The notes: a model not told the origin generated them from the letters alone. 64,000 nucleotides of DNA from an uncultured Bacteroidota bacterium (GCA_902635965.1 CACPQA010000001.1:124001-188000); one strand, 5' to 3'; shown: positions 34,906 through 43,109, numbered from the stretch's first letter. A program made the numbers and translations.

Positions 34906-36202
34906 TATTTCCTTGTCTTAAAAATTCATAAATAAAAAATCCAACCACAACAATGTATTCCAATCCTATTAAATAAAAATTCTCTTTTACCTCAAAATCT
35001 TGATAAGCAGAATAGGTTAAAAAAATTAAGGCACTCCATATAATTTGAAAATTATAATTTGTAAAAAGTCCTAAATATAGAATTGTAATAATATACCAAG
35101 GGTGTACAACCATGGATATTAAGTAGAAAAAGGACATTAGTAAAAATATATCTTCCAAGATTATCTTTATTTCCTTATTTTTTCTGACAAATATTAGGTA
35201 AAACATAATTATTAAAGTAATCAATGGGGTAATTAAACCTACACTTTGTACAATGTTGTATCCCTTTATTTTGTAACCTAGATATCTAATTATATAGTAT
35301 ATACTTCCATTGAATTCAAAATTCGAAAACCACAATTTAATTGTATTAAAAAAGTTAAGAAAATTGTTATTGCCGATTGGCAGAAAAAAAATGAAAAACA
35401 GTAATCCAAAAAACAAAAACATCATTTTTAAATTTTCACTTATTTTTTTTTGATTGATAATAAGGGGAATAACAATTATTGTAATTAATTTTGTGCCAAC
35501 AGAAAAGGCGAAGGGTAAAAGTGAAAATAATTTTTTGTTTTCCAAAAATAAAAGGATTCCAAAACCTAAAAAAGTTACCAAAAATCCCTCAAAATGTAAA
35601 TTCCCCGATAATTCAATAATTACTAGAGGATTTAAAAAATACCAAAATATTTTCCCTTGCTTAAATTTTAGTATTTTTAGTAATCTACATCCAATGAAAA
35701 AGTTTAATATATCAGATATGATTATTAATACCCTCATGGAAATTAAGCTAAAATAAATATCCTTTTTAAATGAAGTTGACAAGAAAAATAAAAACTGACT
35801 TATTGGAGGGTAAGGACTATAGTTCAAACTACTCAAATTACTAATATTTCCATATAATTCCTCCAAAATTTTTTTTGTTCCAAAAACTTCCTTTTTATTA
35901 ATCAGATCGGAAGGCGTATATTCATATGGATTAATATTTTCCCCAATTACGAATCCATCCCAAATAAATCTGTAAAAATCCTCCGATAGCCAAGGATAGG
36001 CAAAAAATAAAACCAGTCTGAAAGAAATACCAAAAAAAAGGATTTCTTTTAATGATAATTTTTTTGACACCAAAAAAGTTATTGTAAAGCATGAGAAAAA
36101 AAGAAAAAAAATAATTAACGTTTCATGTCTTTCAAAAATATATCCGCTAAAAAAGTATGTTAAAAGTAGTAATGAAAAATAGAATATTTTACTTAACTCC
36201 AA
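34871..36202 (-). CDS. Polytopic mannosyltransferase-like glycosyltransferase
   Basis: 443 residues, about 10-12 TM segments. The loop after TM2-3 contains YPWLSEDFYRFIWDGFVIGENINPYEYTP; its acidic DFYRF-type loop resembles polyprenol-phosphate-dependent GT-C enzymes of the GT87/DUF2029 and mannosyltransferase groups. LSSLNYSPYPPISQFLF is also typical of GT-C loops. It would add a sugar from a lipid carrier on the outer face of the membrane. It is the last gene of the arsenosugar-type operon and overlaps the upstream GT2 by 14 bases. The exact donor and acceptor are unknown. Confidence 0.75.
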   Translation of the reverse strand: MELSKIFYFSLLLLTYFFSGYIFERHETLIIFFLFFSCFTITFLVSKKLSLKEILFFGISFRLVLFFAYPWLSEDFYRFIWDGFVIGENINPYEYTPSDLINKKEVFGTKKILEELYGNISNLSSLNYSPYPPISQFLFFLSTSFKKDIYFSLISMRVLIIISDILNFFIGCRLLKILKFKQGKIFWYFLNPLVIIELSGNLHFEGFLVTFLGFGILLFLENKKLFSLLPFAFSVGTKLITIIVIPLIINQKKISENLKMMFLFFGLLFFIFFLPIGNNNFLNFFNTIKLWFSNFEFNGSIYYIIRYLGYKIKGYNIVQSVGLITPLITLIIMFYLIFVRKNKEIKIILEDIFLLMSFFYLISMVVHPWYIITILYLGLFTNYNFQIIWSALIFLTYSAYQDFEVKENFYLIGLEYIVVVGFFIYEFLRQGNIKTFLKKKFLS

Positions 36203-37688
36203 AGCTTGATTTTCTTATTGAACAAATAAAAATATAGGTATATCCAAAAAATAGAAAAAAATGAAAAGGTAAAAATCCAAAGTTTCTATTTGCAAACAAA
36301 ATTGTAGTAATTATACTTACCAAAAAATAAAGAGCTAGAAAACCTTCGGCAATATAATAATGTGACCTAGTTTCGTTTACATATTTTTTTCCTCTCAAGT
36401 TGGGTTCACCAGAAACCAAATTAAATTTAGGTGTCCTTACAAATTCGGATTTCTTTCCTATAAACCCTTGTAAAACTGCTACGGAATTTTGAAAAGCAAA
36501 CGCTCCTGAAATTGAATAAAAATAAATAAAAATTTTAGAGTATTTAAAAAACGAATTGTTTTTTTTTGGATTTACTAATTTATAAAGTTCCCAGTATACA
36601 CAAAAGAAAATAAATGTGCTTAAAACAAAAAGTGAAGAAAAATTAAAGAACCAATTGAACTTATTGGTTACATTTGATATGTAGGAGAGAGGAACACTTA
36701 GAAACGATAATAAAAAGACACTTAAAAAAAGACTACTGCTTAAAAGATGAAAGACACAATGTACCTTAGTTAAAAATTTTAAATTTTTATTTTTTATAAT
36801 ATTTAGAAAATGCTTTTTAAAATTTTCAGCACCTCCTTTATTCCATCTAAATTGTTGAGATTTAATTGAATTAATTAAAAAAGGAATTTCAGCTGGAGCA
36901 TTGATTGATTCCATATATTTTATTCTCCAACCTTTTAATTGAGCTCTATAACTTAAGTCAAGATCTTCAGTTAATGTATCACCTTTCCAATTCCCAGATG
37001 TTAAAATTGCTTCTTTTCTCCAAATCCCTGCAGTACCATTGAAATTCAAAAAATAACTATTAAAATTTCTTCCTACTTGCTCCAAGGTGAAATGAATATC
37101 AAGTGCAAAAGCTTGAATTTTTGTTAAAAGAGAAAAATTTTTGTTTATATGATTCCATCTAGTTTGAACAACTCCAATTTTGGAATCTTTGAATCCACAA
37201 ATTGTGTTTTTTAGCCAATCACTTTCAGGGATAAAATCTGCATCAAAAATTGCGATATAATTACCTTTTGCAAGTTTTAGACCATACTTCAGGGCTCCAG
37301 CTTTAAATCCTTCTCTGTTTTTTCTAATTACATGGTTTATTTTAATATTAGTTTTACTTTTTAATTGGGAAATTAAACTTTTGACATATATAGTTGAATT
37401 ATCATCTGAATCGTCTAAAACCTGTATTTCAATTTTATCACTTGGATAATCCATCTTAACGACCGCATTTAACAATCTTTTTATCACATTTTGTTCATTG
37501 TAAATTGGTAGTTGAACAGTTACAAATGGAAGATTTTTAAAATTTGTTAAAATTTTATTCTTTGCTTTAGTTTTGCTCTTTTTGTAATTTAAATATAATT
37601 CAAGATGAATAAGACTAAAAAAAAATATTGATAAAGAGCAAACTGAATAAATAATTATGAAGAAAATCGTTAAAATGTTCATTACCAT
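36189..37688 (-). CDS. Cellulose-synthase-like membrane GT2
   Basis: 499 residues. One TM at the N-terminus (about 5-30), a cytoplasmic GT2 domain with LDDSDDNS (91-98), IFDADF (147-152), the catalytic TEDLDL (240-245) and the acceptor motif QQFRW (278-282), then four or so C-terminal TMs. The D, DxD, D, QxxRW set is complete, so this should be an active processive or glucosyl-lipid GT2. The gene overlaps its neighbours by 7 and 14 bases in the same operon. The product could be a glycolipid or polysaccharide; the sequence does not tell. Confidence 0.85.
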   Translation of the reverse strand: MVMNILTIFFIIIYSVCSLSIFFFSLIHLELYLNYKKSKTKAKNKILTNFKNLPFVTVQLPIYNEQNVIKRLLNAVVKMDYPSDKIEIQVLDDSDDNSTIYVKSLISQLKSKTNIKINHVIRKNREGFKAGALKYGLKLAKGNYIAIFDADFIPESDWLKNTICGFKDSKIGVVQTRWNHINKNFSLLTKIQAFALDIHFTLEQVGRNFNSYFLNFNGTAGIWRKEAILTSGNWKGDTLTEDLDLSYRAQLKGWRIKYMESINAPAEIPFLINSIKSQQFRWNKGGAENFKKHFLNIIKNKNLKFLTKVHCVFHLLSSSLFLSVFLLSFLSVPLSYISNVTNKFNWFFNFSSLFVLSTFIFFCVYWELYKLVNPKKNNSFFKYSKIFIYFYSISGAFAFQNSVAVLQGFIGKKSEFVRTPKFNLVSGEPNLRGKKYVNETRSHYYIAEGFLALYFLVSIITTILFANRNFGFLPFHFFLFFGYTYIFICSIRKSSFGVK

Positions 37689-38389
37689 AATAGCCCAACC
37701 TTTTTTTTAAAATAATACTTAAAAATAAGATATAGAATCTTTTTTCCAGCTAAAATAGATCCCTTCAATGTTCCTGATATCTTAGATTTTCCTAACCGTT
37801 TTTTGTATTTAACATCTATCTCTTTGTATTTGTAATTTTTCATTAAAGCCTTTATTTGCATCTCAATCGTCCAGCCAAAAGTTTTATCTCGCATATTTAG
37901 TTTCAACAATTTATCCCAGGTAATAGCCCTAAATGGGCCAAGATCTTTGAACGTAGAATTAAAAAAAATCTTCATTAGTAGGCAGGCCAACCAATTGCCA
38001 AAAATTTGATGAGCTGTCATTGAATGTTTATCTCTCAACCTCTTCGTCCTAGCCCCTAAAACAAAGTCATATCCTTCATTAACAATTGGATCGATAATTT
38101 TTTTCATTTCTTTGGGGTCATCGGAGTAATCTCCATCGATGAAAACAACAATTTCAGGTTTCTCTTTGAGATTTTTTAAATATGTGATTGCCTTTAGACA
38201 CGCATTTCCGTAGCCTCTTTTCTTTTCATAAACCACTTTTGCACCAAAATTTTTTGCTGTTTCAGATGTTTTATCGGTTGATGAATTATCACAAACTATA
38301 ACTTGATTAACAAAATTCGGAATATCATTTAAAACGTACGGGATGCTTTTCTCTTCGTTAAATGCAGGAATAATGACTGATACCCTCAC
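37682..38389 (-). CDS. Dolichyl/polyprenyl-phosphate sugar transferase-like GT2
   Basis: 235 residues, soluble GT2: VSVIIPAFNEEKSIPYVL, VCDNSSTDKT, VVFIDGDYSDDPKEM (DGD metal site), VLGARTKRL, KDLGPFRAI, FGWTIEMQIKAL, then KRLGKSKISGTLKGS. This pattern fits polyprenyl-phosphate glucose/mannose synthases. In other genomes the arsenosugar neighbourhood encodes a second small GT2 (TIGR04283 type); this protein may fill that slot or make a lipid-linked sugar for the two membrane transferases downstream. Overlaps: 7 bases with the next gene and 4 with the MerT-like gene. Confidence 0.82.
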   Translation of the reverse strand: MRVSVIIPAFNEEKSIPYVLNDIPNFVNQVIVCDNSSTDKTSETAKNFGAKVVYEKKRGYGNACLKAITYLKNLKEKPEIVVFIDGDYSDDPKEMKKIIDPIVNEGYDFVLGARTKRLRDKHSMTAHQIFGNWLACLLMKIFFNSTFKDLGPFRAITWDKLLKLNMRDKTFGWTIEMQIKALMKNYKYKEIDVKYKKRLGKSKISGTLKGSILAGKKILYLIFKYYFKKKVGLLW

Positions 38390-38799
38390 TCAGTTATTTT
38401 TTCTTGATATTCCTTTTTTTGAGCAGGTACAATATACTCATCAAAATAAATTGAAGATAGTTTTTCAAAAGAGAGGAAAAGTGACAAGGAAAAGGTTATT
38501 AATATAAAAGAAAATAATAGTTTATTGATTCTTTTTTGTTTATCTGAATTTAAAGAACAGTCTTCTTTAATGTTAAATCTATATATACCATAACAAACTA
38601 TAGATAATCCGATAATTCTAATTAACCAGCCAAACAAACCAAGAGATCCGTCGGGTTTATAAAAAAAGTCAGCAAAAGAAATAGCATAAATTCCTCCAAT
38701 TAAACCAAGTTGGAATAAAATCATTGGAGCAACGCAGCAAAAAATTCCTGCGAATGCCGAAGCTATGCCATACTGAAAAATATTTTTTATAAAACTCAT
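38386..38799 (-). CDS. MerT-like three-TM protein with a cysteine pair
   Basis: 137 residues with three TMs (about 11-40, 53-74, 92-110). TM1 carries GIFCCVAPMILFQLGLIGG with Cys21-Cys22, the same vicinal Cys pair followed by Pro and a Leu/Gly-rich stretch as in MerT mercuric transport proteins; other cysteines are Cys69 in TM2 and Cys81 in the loop after it. MerT passes Hg(II) across the inner membrane by thiol exchange. Here, in an arsenosugar-type operon with 4-base overlaps on both sides, a trivalent arsenical is a possible substrate. That substrate is an inference; the family assignment rests on topology and the CC motif. Confidence 0.6.
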   Translation of the reverse strand: MSFIKNIFQYGIASAFAGIFCCVAPMILFQLGLIGGIYAISFADFFYKPDGSLGLFGWLIRIIGLSIVCYGIYRFNIKEDCSLNSDKQKRINKLLFSFILITFSLSLFLSFEKLSSIYFDEYIVPAQKKEYQEKITE

Positions 38800-39524
38800 T
38801 TCAATAATTTCTCATTTAAATTCCAATCATAATTTAAATATTCTATTGTTGTATTTTCCATAATTTTTACTCCAGAATATTTATTTACAAATTTCAGCAA
38901 TTGAATCTTATTTCCAAAATCATCCTTAAACCAAGAAAATATTTTTGACAACTTCAAACAGTTAACATTTATTTTATTCTTTGCTTGATCATTTATAAAT
39001 TCAATCGTTGCATTTTCTAATTGATTTTCTAATCTATGTGAGTAATAGGCAAAATTTTGAAGTTTAGGACACGACTTTGAAGCACAATTGATCGCAAAGT
39101 GAATTCTTGGTTCATCCATCTTTCTAAGAATTTTATGCTCAATAAAATTTAGTGTTATTTTTTCATTTTTAAGCTTAAATCTTTTTAGCCACCAAGGAAT
39201 AATCAAATCTCTTATACTCCTTAAAGGATAATTATCCAAAATTAATTTTATTGTAACAGCATTGTAGACATTTATAAAATAAGCTAATGAATCATTTTTA
39301 GTCCACTGCTCAATTGGAGGATTGTTTTCTAAATTTTTCAAATAGGTTTCTAATAGTTTTGAATTTTTTTTCCAAACGCGATAGTTGACATTTCCCTCAT
39401 CATCGACATACTTTTTTAATTCAGAGTCCCAGAGATCATGAATATTTTTCTGTGAGATTAAACTATCAGAAGCAAAAAAAAATAGTACCAAAAATAATAC
39501 ACATTTGTATTTCACTTTAAACAT
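38796..39524 (-). CDS. DUF547 exported protein
   Basis: 242 residues, with a signal peptide (KCVLFLVLFFFASDSLISQ) and then the DUF547 domain: WKKNSKLLETYLKNLENNPP, AYFINVYNAVTIKLILDNYP, and HFAINCASKSCPKL (the conserved NCAS..CP motif). The function is unknown; the conserved Cys pair might be structural or bind a thiophilic ligand. Family members are recurrent partners of ArsS-type radical SAM genes, which fits here: it overlaps the PNP gene by 8 bases and the MerT-like gene by 4. Confidence 0.85.
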   Translation of the reverse strand: MFKVKYKCVLFLVLFFFASDSLISQKNIHDLWDSELKKYVDDEGNVNYRVWKKNSKLLETYLKNLENNPPIEQWTKNDSLAYFINVYNAVTIKLILDNYPLRSIRDLIIPWWLKRFKLKNEKITLNFIEHKILRKMDEPRIHFAINCASKSCPKLQNFAYYSHRLENQLENATIEFINDQAKNKINVNCLKLSKIFSWFKDDFGNKIQLLKFVNKYSGVKIMENTTIEYLNYDWNLNEKLLK

Positions 39525-40335
39525 CTTTTAGTAGTTCAATTAAAATTTTTAAAAGTTGCTTTTCGCCTTTTTTACCCATCTCAATTATTTCTCTAATTTT
39601 TATTGGCTCAAGATTTTCCGGATCACACAAATCGGTAATTACTGAAATAGCTAGGCACTCTATTCCAAGCTGATTAGCGACAATTATTTCTGGCACGGTG
39701 GACATTCCTACTGCATCTGCTCCAATTATTCTAAGATATTTATATTCTGCTGATGTTTCTAATTGTGGTCCAACAACACAAGCATAGACTCCTAAATCGA
39801 TTTTAATTTTAGATTGGTCTGATATATTAATCACTTTTTCAATTAAATCTTTTGAATAGGGTCTGCTCATATCAACAAATCTTTCACCCATCCCAAAATT
39901 TTCTTTTTCTGCTAGTGGCGACCCACCTTGTAGATTTATATGATCTTTTATTATCATGAGTTGTCCTTTTTTTAATTTTAAATCTATTCCTCCTGCAGCA
40001 TTTGTCACAATTAACTTGCTAACTCCTAATCGACTCATAATATAAATAGGGTAAGTAATTTGGAAGTAACTCAAATCTTCATATTTATGAAATCTTCCAT
40101 CAAAAATTAAAATTTCTCTTGAGTTTATCCTACCAAAAACAATTCTTGAATTTTGCATTTCCATTTTTGAAATTGGGAAATGAGGAACTGATGAGTATGG
40201 GATCTCAGCAATAATATTTACTGTATTAACAAGACCGCCAAGGCCTGTGCCAATAACAATACCAAGGTCACATTTTTTTATTTTATTTTGTAAAATATAT
40301 TCTACTGATTCCTCTATCTTCTCCTTTGATTTCAT
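39517..40335 (-). CDS. Purine nucleoside phosphorylase, trimeric family
   Basis: 272 residues. PNP landmarks: IGTGLGGL, GRFHKYEDL (phosphate), TNAAGGID, DHINLQGGSP, GPQLETSAEYKYL (Glu193, the purine-binding Glu) and GADAVGMSTVPE (Met211 near the ribose). The base-specificity position after GIECLAISVIT is Asp235, where 6-oxopurine-specific PNPs such as the human enzyme have Asn243 and MTA phosphorylases have Asp. Thus an adenine-containing nucleoside is a plausible substrate. In the operon it lies between the CofC-like transferase (4-base overlap) and DUF547; removing adenine from a 5'-arsinoyl-adenosine would fit the pathway. Confidence 0.9.
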   Translation of the reverse strand: MKSKEKIEESVEYILQNKIKKCDLGIVIGTGLGGLVNTVNIIAEIPYSSVPHFPISKMEMQNSRIVFGRINSREILIFDGRFHKYEDLSYFQITYPIYIMSRLGVSKLIVTNAAGGIDLKLKKGQLMIIKDHINLQGGSPLAEKENFGMGERFVDMSRPYSKDLIEKVINISDQSKIKIDLGVYACVVGPQLETSAEYKYLRIIGADAVGMSTVPEIIVANQLGIECLAISVITDLCDPENLEPIKIREIIEMGKKGEKQLLKILIELLKDV

Positions 40336-40937
40336 AATTTGATTTTAAGATCCGGAAACTGACTCAAGTCGTCATAAGTATCTATATCAGTTTTTTCATC
40401 TAGTAAATGCATGTTTGTTTTATCGTCAATATCTCTTATAGTGTCATTTAAAACGCTTTGTTGACCCCAATTCTTATTTTCAAAAATCTTAGTATCTAAA
40501 TAATTCATTCCAATTAAATAATATCCTCCATCAGTTGAAGGACCAATAACAATATTCTTTTTTTCTAGAATTCCAAAAGCATCCTTTATATCACTAATTT
40601 CCAATTCCCACAGATCAGAACCAATTACAACAATTGGAGAAAAATTTTTAAAACTGATTTTTAAAGCATTTATCATTCTATCTCCTAAATTATTTCCCTT
40701 TTGAATAAATTTTTTAATTTTTGAAGAATTAAAATTATCATTTTCTTCAATATAATCTGAATAATACACATGTACTTCTGAAGACAAACTGTTAACTATA
40801 AAAGCAGTTTTTTTTACAAGTTCGGAATAGATTAAAAGGGCTTTTTTTTGGCCGATATTCAGAGCCAATCTTGACTTTACCTTGCCTATTATTTGGTTTT
40901 TACAAAATACCAAAACTAAAGGATTATTTTTCAACAT
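40332..40937 (-). CDS. TIGR04282-type CofC-like glycosyltransferase (arsenosugar-associated)
   Basis: 201 residues. N-terminal LVLVFCKNQIIGKVKSRLA is the nucleotide-binding start of the CofC/DUF2064 group, followed by SPIVVIGSDLWELEISDI (an S-D metal site) and IVIGPSTDGGYYLIGM. These proteins are annotated as arsenosugar biosynthesis transferases because of their constant company with ArsS. The reaction is not proved in the literature that I can recall; nucleotidyl or glycosyl transfer are both possible. It sits 4 bases downstream of arsS and overlaps PNP by 4 bases. Confidence 0.85.
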   Translation of the reverse strand: MLKNNPLVLVFCKNQIIGKVKSRLALNIGQKKALLIYSELVKKTAFIVNSLSSEVHVYYSDYIEENDNFNSSKIKKFIQKGNNLGDRMINALKISFKNFSPIVVIGSDLWELEISDIKDAFGILEKKNIVIGPSTDGGYYLIGMNYLDTKIFENKNWGQQSVLNDTIRDIDDKTNMHLLDEKTDIDTYDDLSQFPDLKIKL

Positions 40938-40941
40938 TACT

Positions 40942-41961
40942 TTAGGCTATGGTTCCTTGGCAACTACTTCCTGCTCCAGCGGTACACCCGTAACAATGCT
41001 GGGAAACTTGAATTTTTTTATCAACTAATCCGTGGATTTTACAGTTAAAAACTGTGTTATTTTTTGAATTTATTTTAAGATCTAACATTTGATTAAAATC
41101 ACAATCGTAAATATACCCTTCCCAACTAACTGAAATTGTGTTTTTGCACATAAGTCCCTCCGTTGCATTTGGGTTAAAACGACTAACAAGAGTTTCCATA
41201 TATTCTTCATAATTTTCAGAAGCGATTAAATAGTCTAAGAATCTACTTATTGGAAGATTTGTTATCGTAAATAGATTATTAAATTTTATTTTAAAATTAT
41301 TATATAGCTTTTCTTTGAATTTTATTTCCAACAATTCTTGATCTGGTGGTAAAAATGCTCCAGAAGGATTATACACCAAGTCTAATTTTAAGTTAGAGTT
41401 GGTTTTTCCATACCCAACTTTATTTAATTCTTTTAGTGCTAAAACTGATTTATCAAAAACCCCTTTTCCTCTTTGATTGTCTGTTTTTTCTTTGTTATAA
41501 AAAGGGAGAGATGAAATAACATGAATTCTATTATCGGCAAAAAAATTTGGAAGATCAAAAAATTTTTTGTTTGCTAAAATTATAGTCAAGTTGGAACGAA
41601 CTATAATTTCATCTACTTTGGTTTTTTCTCTGATGCTTTTAACAAACCATCTAAAGTTTGGATGCATTTCTGGAGCCCCACCTGTGATATCTACGGTTTC
41701 AATTTTATTTTCAGTCATCAGACTTAAACACCTTTTTAAAACTTTCATTGACATCATTTCTTTTCTGTTAGGTCCGGCATCAACATGGCAATGAGAGCAT
41801 GTTTGATTACACATATAACCAATATTTAATTGAAGAATTTTTAATTGTTCTTTTTTTATATCTGGAATATTTACCTCTTTAAGTTTTTTTTTAAAAAGTG
41901 GAAGTTTTCCGTCAGAAAATATACCATTATTTAATATGTCTAATTGCGTAGATACATCCAT
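40942..41961 (-). CDS. arsS: Arsenosugar biosynthesis radical SAM protein ArsS
   Basis: 339 residues. The radical-SAM cluster motif CNQTCSHC places Cys51, Cys55 and Cys58 in LQLNIGYMCNQTCSHCHVDA, and DITGGAPEMHPNF is the SAM-binding GGAPE. The C-terminus is Cys-rich (HCYGCTAGAGSSC, Cys323/326/334), as in the rSAM/Cys-rich-domain family now named ArsS. The family transfers a 5'-deoxyadenosyl group to dimethylarsenite, giving the precursor of arsenosugars. No in-frame UGA is present, so there is no selenocysteine here. The gene lies 34 bases after the peroxidase-like gene and 4 bases before the CofC-like one. Confidence 0.9.
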   Translation of the reverse strand: MDVSTQLDILNNGIFSDGKLPLFKKKLKEVNIPDIKKEQLKILQLNIGYMCNQTCSHCHVDAGPNRKEMMSMKVLKRCLSLMTENKIETVDITGGAPEMHPNFRWFVKSIREKTKVDEIIVRSNLTIILANKKFFDLPNFFADNRIHVISSLPFYNKEKTDNQRGKGVFDKSVLALKELNKVGYGKTNSNLKLDLVYNPSGAFLPPDQELLEIKFKEKLYNNFKIKFNNLFTITNLPISRFLDYLIASENYEEYMETLVSRFNPNATEGLMCKNTISVSWEGYIYDCDFNQMLDLKINSKNNTVFNCKIHGLVDKKIQVSQHCYGCTAGAGSSCQGTIA

Positions 41962-41995
41962 AGATCTAGATTTATTTATTAGGTCGATTAATCAT

Positions 41996-42331
41996 TTACA
42001 TGCTTAATTTATTGTATCGATTCATCATTTGGACCCCATGGACCAAGACTGCTCCACTTTTGATTGCTGCACCAACATGAACAGCTTCCATCATTTCTTC
42101 TTTTTCAATTCCTTTTTCAAGTCCATCTTTTGTATATGCGTCAATGCAATAAGGACACTGTACAACGTGAGACACAGCTAATGCAATTAAAGACTTCTCT
42201 CTAGAAGACAGTTTTCCTTCAGCAAAAACGTTTTCATAGTAGTTAAAAAATTTATCTCCGAGTTCTTTATTCCAATCAGTTATGCTTGTAAATTTTTTTA
42301 AATCTTCTGGATTATAATATTCATTTTTCAT
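41996..42331 (-). CDS. Arsenosugar-associated peroxidase-like (AhpD/CMD) protein
   Basis: 111 residues, one carboxymuconolactone-decarboxylase/AhpD fold: EKSLIALAVSHVVQCPYCIDAYTKDG with the redox CxxC (Cys59, Cys62), then an EAVHVGAAIKSGAVLVHGVQ helix. It is the protein most often found directly in front of ArsS and is annotated as an 'arsenosugar biosynthesis-associated peroxidase-like protein'. In some genomes the first Cys is Sec; here it is encoded as Cys. It could reduce an arsenical or a peroxide. The gene is 34 bases upstream of arsS and 35 bases downstream of the VanY-type gene. Confidence 0.85.
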   Translation of the reverse strand: MKNEYYNPEDLKKFTSITDWNKELGDKFFNYYENVFAEGKLSSREKSLIALAVSHVVQCPYCIDAYTKDGLEKGIEKEEMMEAVHVGAAIKSGAVLVHGVQMMNRYNKLSM

Positions 42332-42366
42332 TTTAAATTATTTAATCTTAACATTAAGTTAACCAT

Positions 42367-43092
42367 TTATTTTAAGTGTTTATTGATGTCTAATAAATTT
42401 TCTTTTAGATAAATCTTTAAAAAAGAATTATCAATGAACCGTGTTCCAAGTAAAGACGAATCCTGAGTAATTTTAAATAGAAGGTTACGATCAATAAAAC
42501 GCCTTAAAAATATTACAGATAATGGTTTATAACTGTAATGCCATGGCTCAAACTTGAACCCTTTTCTCTGAGGTGAATCGTCATATACTAAGTAAAAACC
42601 ATATTTTCTAGAATTTTTTTTCATCCAATGGTAAAGTTGACTGTAAATACCATTTTCAGCATAATTTCTTTCGATTAGTAAATCCCCTTTTGGAATAAAC
42701 CTTTTATCTATAATGTCTATGTCGGTACCCCAATGATGTCTAGATGTTCCTGGAAGCGTTGAATATTGAATGATTCTATTTATATTTTTAATACCAAAAA
42801 TCCTTCTTTCAAAGTTTTTATTGTATTTATTGTTCCATATATTTTTTTGTTTTTCATAACTCCTATATCCTGAGACAATTTCAATTTCAATACCTTCTTT
42901 TTTTGCGTCATTTTGCATCTGTTTAAATTTTAGATAAGCTTCAGGCAACAGACCTGATCTAAGGGTTTCTTTTAAATCATTTTTTCCTAGCAGGAATAAA
43001 TCCCCTTTTGTGTCGTTATTTTGTGAAAAAATAATTGATGTTATAAAAAAAAATAAAATTAAGTTTATGATGTAATGTTTAAGGTTGATCAT
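42367..43092 (-). CDS. VanY/LAS-family D,D-carboxypeptidase, exported
   Basis: 241 residues with a signal peptide (IINLILFFFITSIIFS, then Gln). The M15B signature is complete: VSGYRSYEKQKNIW, SRHHWGTDIDI (SxHxxGxxxD zinc site) and EPWHYSY (catalytic Glu and third ligand His). It trims the terminal D-Ala from peptidoglycan stems or precursors. It is divergent from a GNAT gene with only 17 bases between the starts. Its stop is 35 bases before the arsenosugar-type operon, so it may be the first gene of that transcript by read-through or a separate unit. Confidence 0.88.
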   Translation of the reverse strand: MINLKHYIINLILFFFITSIIFSQNNDTKGDLFLLGKNDLKETLRSGLLPEAYLKFKQMQNDAKKEGIEIEIVSGYRSYEKQKNIWNNKYNKNFERRIFGIKNINRIIQYSTLPGTSRHHWGTDIDIIDKRFIPKGDLLIERNYAENGIYSQLYHWMKKNSRKYGFYLVYDDSPQRKGFKFEPWHYSYKPLSVIFLRRFIDRNLLFKITQDSSLLGTRFIDNSFLKIYLKENLLDINKHLK

Positions 43093-43109
43093 ACAAAATT
43101 ATTAAAATT

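Noticed and set aside
40942-42331. Selenocysteine in ArsS or the peroxidase-like protein
   Set aside because: Both reading frames are open with ordinary Cys codons at the expected sites; no in-frame UGA.
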